Assembly: GCA_022822685.1 (NCBI GenBank)
Contig: JAJEAQ010000818.1
Location: 1 to 8,696 of the forward strand
DNA length: 8,696 bases
Direction of reading: 5' to 3'
Source of the DNA: Trichodesmium sp. jk18x7bins.61
Lineage (GTDB): Bacteria; Cyanobacteriota; Cyanobacteriia; Cyanobacteriales; Microcoleaceae
The notes below the pieces were generated by a model. The model was not told the origin of the DNA. It saw nothing but the letters and a program-made list of their open reading frames with translations, and searched no databases. The translations under genes and the position numbers were made by a program. This document shows positions 4,988 to 8,696 of the stretch, piece by piece. The stretch's first letter is position 1, and every line of letters starts with the position of its first letter.

Positions 4988-5917
4988 TTACTTCTTTTTA
5001 CTGCCAAACAACCCCCCAAAGAAACCACCACCTTTCTCAGGCTTATTTCCTTTTTTTCCAGTTGCTTTTCCAGCTGCCTTACCATCAGCTTTACTTGTTG
5101 CAGCTTGTTCTAATGATTTTTTTACCTCTAATGCTTTTGCCTCTTTAGGATTTAATGATAGAGCTTTTTTGACTTCAATTTTTGCCATTGTAGCTTGATT
5201 TTGATGTAAGTAACATAATGCTAATAAAGCATGACAACGACTATGATTTTGTTCTACTTTTAAAGCATCTTTTAATTCCAAAATTGCACTAGCATAATTT
5301 TTAGTAGATATCAATGTTTCAGCTCGATTGCAAGCCTGCTCTACCATAGCAGTCTGAGGTCTAGATTTGCTTGGAGTAGGTTTTGCCAAATCTGCAGAAG
5401 GCTTAACTGGTGGGGCAGGAGGTGTACTTACCCCACTTATGGACTGTTTCCTAAGTAGATAAACTAAATTCAGTTCACTAATTTCAGCTGTGATTTCTAA
5501 AGTTTTGTCAAGAAATTCATACTGGCGATCAGCGAGTTCTTGAAGAGCAACCTTGTATACTTGTTGGTAATCTCCAGCCTTAGCAATTGTTTTAGCACTA
5601 TCAGTAGTAAGTCGAATCTGATTTTGCTGTTGAATCACTGTTTTACCTAATTTGCCCAGAATCACAAAATGTTCAGCGCGATCGCTTTCCTTAGAAAAAT
5701 TATTATAAGCTGGACTGACAAGTTTAGATAACAACTGATTAGCAAACTCTTTATCTGCATCACTTTCAAAAGGGCAAGTATCAGGATGTAAGCGTCGAGC
5801 TACACGCATATAACGTTTACGAATCTCTCCAAACTCTGCATCTAAAGAAACCCCTAAAATTGCATGATGATCTGTGAAATCAAATGTGAATAATCCTTTT
5901 GTAAATTTAAAAGACAT
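4988..5917 (-). CDS. J-domain and TPR protein (DnaJ-like co-chaperone)
   Basis: 309 residues. The N-terminal J domain (about 14-75) has the H-P-D motif at 44-46, which in the family stimulates the ATPase of an Hsp70 (DnaK) partner, and the usual basic helix II before it (R-K-R-Y-M-R-V-A-R-R, 33-42). A helical middle part (about 80-160) follows, then a Pro-rich linker (about 161-190). Two TPR-like helix pairs (about 194-270) contain A-I-L-E-L-K-D-A-L-K and A-K-I-E-V-K-K-A-L-S-L-N-P; TPRs bind partner proteins. A Lys/Gly-rich tail ends in G-G-G-F-F-G-G-L-F-G-S-K-K-K. It lacks the zinc-finger and substrate-binding domains of DnaJ itself, so it is a specialised type III J protein; client unknown. 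No signal peptide, so cytoplasmic. The start is ATG with AAGG 13 bases upstream (5931-5934). Confidence 0.85.
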   Translation of the reverse strand: MSFKFTKGLFTFDFTDHHAILGVSLDAEFGEIRKRYMRVARRLHPDTCPFESDADKEFANQLLSKLVSPAYNNFSKESDRAEHFVILGKLGKTVIQQQNQIRLTTDSAKTIAKAGDYQQVYKVALQELADRQYEFLDKTLEITAEISELNLVYLLRKQSISGVSTPPAPPVKPSADLAKPTPSKSRPQTAMVEQACNRAETLISTKNYASAILELKDALKVEQNHSRCHALLALCYLHQNQATMAKIEVKKALSLNPKEAKALEVKKSLEQAATSKADGKAAGKATGKKGNKPEKGGGFFGGLFGSKKK

Positions 5918-5967
5918 AATAATAAATTTTCCTTACCAAATTCCCATCAACCTCCCTCGAGAGGATT

Positions 5968-5990
5968 CCCCACTCATCTACACGATGGGG
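5968..5990. repeat. Right-end hairpin 1 of the tnpB element
   Basis: CCCCA (5968-5972) pairs with TGGGG (5986-5990) around the 13-base loop CTCATCTACACGA. The hairpin at 6222-6244 has the same stem length and nearly the same loop but different, still complementary stem bases. This one may mark the outer right end of the element, in which case a guide would be taken from sequence towards the J-domain gene. Confidence 0.55.
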
Positions 5991-6221
5991 AGGAATTGCG
6001 GGCGTTTAACTTTCTGCTCTCACACGAATTATGGAGATAATCCTTTTGTGTCAAGTTATGACTCCAAATGCCACCAATCCAGCAAATATCTCCTTTCTGA
6101 AAGCACCTAAATAAATAGGTGTGAAGATTTACCGAGAAGCAGGAAATACTCAGCATTTCGTACAATACAGAATCTCTCGCGGTAGACAATGCAGGGGCAA
6201 AGTCAACTTAGTCTTTACAAG

Positions 6222-6244
6222 CCTCATTCATCTACACGGTGAGG
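6222..6244. repeat. Right-end hairpin 2 of the tnpB element
   Basis: CCTCA (6222-6226) pairs with TGAGG (6240-6244) around the 13-base loop TTCATCTACACGG. Compared with 5968-5990 the third stem pair changes from C-G to T-A on both sides, so pairing is kept. Ten loop bases in a row (TCATCTACAC, then G) are identical. A second stem, GTTATTG/CAATAAC (6244-6250 and 6257-6263), follows immediately. Confidence 0.55.
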
Positions 6245-6479
6245 TTATTGAGTAACCAATAACTTAGAGTAAAACGGAAAATTCCGTACTTTTCCCTATG
6301 TTCACTTTCTCTAACTCCTCTGTAGTCGTTTCTGTTAGCGAGTAGAGCAGAGCTGCTTACCAACAGAACGTAGTTGAGTAGGAATTAGCTAGGCAGTTTA
6401 CCCCAGCCTCATGCAGTACGAGTACGGGTTGCTACCCCTTTACTAGCCGTGCTGCACACCTGAAAAATTAATTACTTTC
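6222..6479 (-). ncRNA. Candidate omegaRNA (reRNA) scaffold
   Basis: TnpB nucleases use an RNA transcribed from the 3' part of tnpB and the right end of the element. Directly downstream of the tnpB stop, on the same strand, lies a compact series of stems: a 9-bp stem 6412-6420/6448-6456 (one G-U pair as RNA), AGGC/GCCT (6391-6394 and 6406-6409), a 7-bp stem TTCTGTT/AACAGAA (6330-6336 and 6362-6368) and the hairpins at 6222-6263. This position and density fit an omegaRNA, but no sequence motif proves it. The outer end could instead be the hairpin at 5968-5990. The partner protein is broken, so the RNA may be a relic. Confidence 0.4.
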
Positions 6480-7797
6480 TCAGGCTTTCCCCTTTTCCCA
6501 AATGAAAACCGGGTTAGTTCTGTAACGAGCAATTGCTTTTAACCCTATGTTGCGTGCTGCATTTATACCGGAATGAGCAATATAGTCGTTTTGTCCTATA
6601 ACCAAAGTTGCACCTCGATTATAGGCTACTTCTGTCGAGTCTACTAAATCGTCAAGTCTTGCAACTAAATTCCCCCTGGGGTCTACTCTAGAAGTATCTC
6701 TTGGGTTCACTCGATTTGTAAGTATGGAGTCTGTATAAGCAACACGACTAGCATGGTCAAAAATCTTAGATTTTAACCAGTAAGAACGTTTTTGATTTGA
6801 CTTACGGGAGTATTTGCCCTTAATAGGTTTTAGATTTCCTAAATGTTCAAACACCATTAACTTACAGTCATAACCGTGAGCTAGTTCTGCTAGTTGTCTG
6901 CCAATCGCTCTACCCATTTCTATTTCACGCCGATTTAATCGACTCCACGAGGATTCACAAAAACCTTTGCTGATGATTCCGGTTAAACGCATTTTTTGAG
7001 CTATCTTTCCTAAATCCCACTTCCTAAGCTGTACACCAACTGGAGTTTTGATGAAATGTTGTGCAACTTCTCTGACTTGGTTAGCTTCGGTTTCTAGGAT
7101 AAATACAATTGCTGCGTGTTTGTCTAAATCTATGTCTACTGCCATGACTCTGACACAGTTGTCAGCCAGGACTTTTTGCTCCTCCAGTAGCAGGTACATA
7201 TTTTTCTAAAGCATAAGTTAAATATGGTTGATTTCTTTTGATAACTATAGATATTTGACTTTTAACCCATCCATTATCAATACTATGCTGTTGATAATTA
7301 AATTTTAACCACTTCCATTCACCGTTAATTAACAATTTCAGCATTATTGTTTGATTAATTTCATCATCATCTTTCCACATTCCTTGGTCATAAGGAAGGG
7401 AAAAATTAAATTGGCGTGGTTGTATTGGTGGACGGTGATGTTTGTGCTTTCTTGCTCTATGTTGCCAACGCTGATAATTAGAGTGCCTACTTTTCCAAGC
7501 TCCTATCGCGTTACTAATTGCTGCTCTTCCTAATGTTGCAGGGCATTGATTCTACTCACTAGGTATGAAATATTTAGGATTGTCACCAATGGTCAAAGCT
7601 TCATAAAATCGCCAACCACCACCTTTATTAGGTGCAATATCCCCGCCGTCGGGGTGTTTGTCTACTAACCTAAAATATAATTGCACTACTTGGTTAAAGA
7701 ATAGTTTGGTTTTAGCAAAATCAACCCCATTGTGGAGTAATTTGGCTTGATGTGATTTCGTGGCTATGTTAAAGCCTTTTTTGCGTTTTAGACTCAT
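6480..7797 (-). pseudogene. tnpB: tnpB pseudogene (RNA-guided nuclease of IS200/IS605 elements)
   Basis: Reading from ATG 7797 (AAAGG 8 bases upstream), 81 codons end in an in-frame TAG at 7552-7554. The same frame then stays open (N-Q-C-P-A-T-L-G-R-A-A-I-S-N-A-I-G-A-W...) to a TGA at 7162-7164. Homology continues in another frame from about 7180 to 6480; the break is most simply one extra A in the A5 run (7173-7177). The last part, numbered from 7199, is RuvC-like: D22 in A-V-D-I-D-L-D-K-H-A (RuvC-I) and E118 in V-F-E-H-L-G-N-L-K (RuvC-II). The RuvC-III Asp expected two residues before N-A-A-R-N-I is Gly211, and the C-x-x-C pairs of the zinc ribbon are absent (T-S-R-V-D-P-R-G). Full length would be about 439 residues, normal for TnpB. 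With three kinds of damage it cannot be an active nuclease. Confidence 0.85.
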
Positions 7798-7800
7798 TGG

Positions 7801-8006
7801 TTCGACCTTTGATCTTCCAATTAACTCTAATATACCATCATCCGCCCAATTGGCTCGTGTTTTAGGCTGGTAGCCAAATTGTTTTTTTTGCTTGACTAGG
7901 TGTTAAGTATTACATTAAATTAGAAGATATTCTCAATTGTACCAATATACTCTAATTTACTCTTGTTTATTGTTACCTAATTAATAGACATTATATTTAA
8001 TCTTTA
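7801..8006. other. Left end of the tnpB element and spacer to the monophosphatase pseudogene
   Basis: 206 non-coding bases, strongly AT-rich from 7900 on. The part near tnpB contains AAAGG (complement at 7806-7810), a credible ribosome binding site 8 bases from the tnpB ATG, and the hairpin at 7848-7880. The rest shows no gene or clear promoter. Confidence 0.45.
7848..7880. repeat. Left-end hairpin of the tnpB element
   Basis: AATTGGCT (7848-7855) pairs with AGCCAAATT (7872-7880) with one bulged A, followed on the plus strand by G and eight T (7881-7889). It lies about 50 bases upstream of the tnpB start, where a subterminal left-end hairpin is expected. The T-run after the stem also makes it a possible terminator for plus-strand transcription. 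Confidence 0.4.
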
Positions 8007-8696
8007 TTACATTCTACTTGCATCCCAATCAGCTAGAGGCGGAGATTTAACCAAAGCTTTACTCATCAAATCGTGAATTTTGCCATTAGTAGCTAAAATT
8101 TTGCCAGACTTGATATCGAAAGGACTACCATTATAAGCTGTAACTTTACCTCCTGCCTCCTCTAGCACGACTATACCCGCTGCTATATCCCAAGGAGACA
8201 AACCTCTTTCCCAATAAGCATCTGCACGGCCACAGGCAACAGAAGCTAAATCAAGAGCAGCGGAACCCGAGCGCCTTACCCCCTGAGTTAAATGGCACAT
8301 TTGGCAAAATTCCTTATAGTTATTATTTGTTGTTTCCCGTCAAGAGTAGGCAAAACCTGTAATAACTAAACTTCTACCTAATGACGCAGTTTGAGAAACC
8401 TTGATTGGCTTACGGTTACGGGTTGCCCCCAATCCCTTAGCAGCACGAAAAAGTTCATCTAGAATGGGATTAAATACAGCCCCTACCTGTGATACTCCAT
8501 CAATCAATAGTCCAACAGAAGCAGCAGCAAAGGGATATTGATGGGCGAAATTAGTAGTACCGTCTAAAGGACCTATAGCCCAAAGATATTTACTTGTTAT
8601 ATTTCCTAATTCCCCAGATTCTTCTGTGAGAATGCCATGCTCTGGTAGATGTCGTTGCAAAACTTTGACGATCGCTACTTCAGAAGCTTTATCAGC
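8007..8696 (-). pseudogene. Inositol-monophosphatase-family pseudogene, 5' end outside the window
   Basis: The frame enters at the window edge (A-D-K-A-S-E...) and reads through the core of a Mg-dependent sugar/inositol phosphatase. T-E-E-S-G (codons about 8627-8613) holds the metal Glu, W-A-I-G-P-L-D-G-T-T-N is the DPxDGT motif, and G-L-S-P-W-D-I-A-A-G carries the last metal Asp. Two defects are visible. The first Asp of DPxDGT is Gly (GGT at 8571-8573), and an in-frame TGA interrupts the gene at 8340-8342 where relatives have Arg (a CGA to TGA change is enough). The same frame continues with R-E-T-T-N-N-N-Y-K-E-F and M-C-H-L-T-Q-G-V-R-R-S-G. About 229 codons are present; roughly 40-50 N-terminal residues are missing. 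Unless the stop is a sequencing error, the gene is dead. Confidence 0.88.

Larger units (their letters stand above)
5918..6479. other. Structured non-coding right end of a tnpB element
   Basis: The stretch between the J-domain gene and the tnpB pseudogene has no supportable gene. It is dense in hairpins: 5968-5990, 6222-6244, 6244-6263, 6274-6287, 6330-6368 and 6412-6456. The frames 5874-6110 (+) and 5974-6189 (-) are shadows of this structured DNA. The minus-strand frame translates L-N-A-R-N-S-S-P (5986-6009), which I recall as a common translation of right-end DNA in cyanobacterial IS200/IS605 elements. Confidence 0.55.
5961..7890 (-). mobile_element. Decayed TnpB-only IS200/IS605-type (IS1341-like) element, ends approximate
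   Basis: The element consists of a hairpin-rich right end (about 5961-6479), a broken tnpB (6480-7797) and a left-end hairpin (7848-7880). No tnpA transposase is present, so any past movement would have needed TnpA supplied in trans. Elements of this family have no terminal inverted repeats and make no target duplication, so the exact ends cannot be read from one copy. The limits given are the outermost hairpins and are an estimate. The position between the J-domain gene and the monophosphatase pseudogene harms neither obviously. Confidence 0.5.

Noticed and set aside
5974..6189. 71-codon minus-strand frame upstream of the J-domain gene
   Set aside because: It ends in translated right-end DNA of the tnpB element, includes a hairpin, and lacks a plausible domain.
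7173..7177. A5 run as a programmed frameshift site in tnpB
   Set aside because: The needed shift is +1 (or -2), which an A-run does not normally promote, and an upstream TAG already breaks the gene.
7351..7533. 60-codon plus-strand frame
   Set aside because: It is antisense to the middle of the tnpB pseudogene, which has clear frame continuity on the minus strand.
6480..7797. Cas12k or other CAST effector
   Set aside because: Length (about 439 codons) and motif order fit a TnpB-only element. No tnsB, tnsC, tniQ or CRISPR array is present in the window.

Overview
The window looks like a piece of a low-GC, repeat-rich filamentous cyanobacterial chromosome, perhaps Trichodesmium, Okeania or Moorea-like. 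The evidence is three HIP1 octamers (GCGATCGC at 255-262, 3205-3212 and 5678-5685), heptanucleotide tandem repeats of the STRR type, a DUF4359-type protein, a Uma2/DUF820 protein and a TnpB-only IS200/IS605-type element. The genus is inference. Coding density is low: only about half of the bases lie in intact genes, and at least two further genes are visibly broken.

Layout. 180-608 (+) is a small membrane-anchored DUF4359-like protein. 609-1022 is intergenic and holds a hairpin, a degenerate heptad repeat and a 154-bp MITE-like palindromic element. 1023-1688 (-) is a Uma2-family PD-(D/E)XK nuclease-fold protein, flanked on its other side (1757-1852) by a second MITE of the same family, with AACCGG-type inverted arms and heptad repeats outside both. 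1853-2274 holds repeats and a possible short gene remnant. 2275-3045 (-) is a phytanoyl-CoA dioxygenase-like (PhyH) gene of clearly higher GC than its surroundings, with a Tyr where the distal iron-binding His is expected. 3297-4685 (-) is histidyl-tRNA synthetase, and 4988-5917 (-) is a J-domain/TPR protein. About 5961-7890 is a decayed TnpB-only element: structured right-end DNA (possible omegaRNA) and a tnpB pseudogene with an in-frame TAG, a frameshift and lost catalytic and zinc-ligand residues. 8007-8696 (-) is an inositol-monophosphatase-family pseudogene running off the window, with an in-frame TGA and a lost metal-ligand Asp.

How it works together. Only hisS and the J-domain protein look like housekeeping-type genes, and they are not tightly coupled (302-bp gap). 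The rest is accessory and decaying DNA. The best candidates for something not well described are (i) the Uma2 gene framed by two related MITEs and outer inverted repeats, and (ii) the two covarying hairpins of the tnpB right end. Neither proves a new system; both can be tested by comparative searches.
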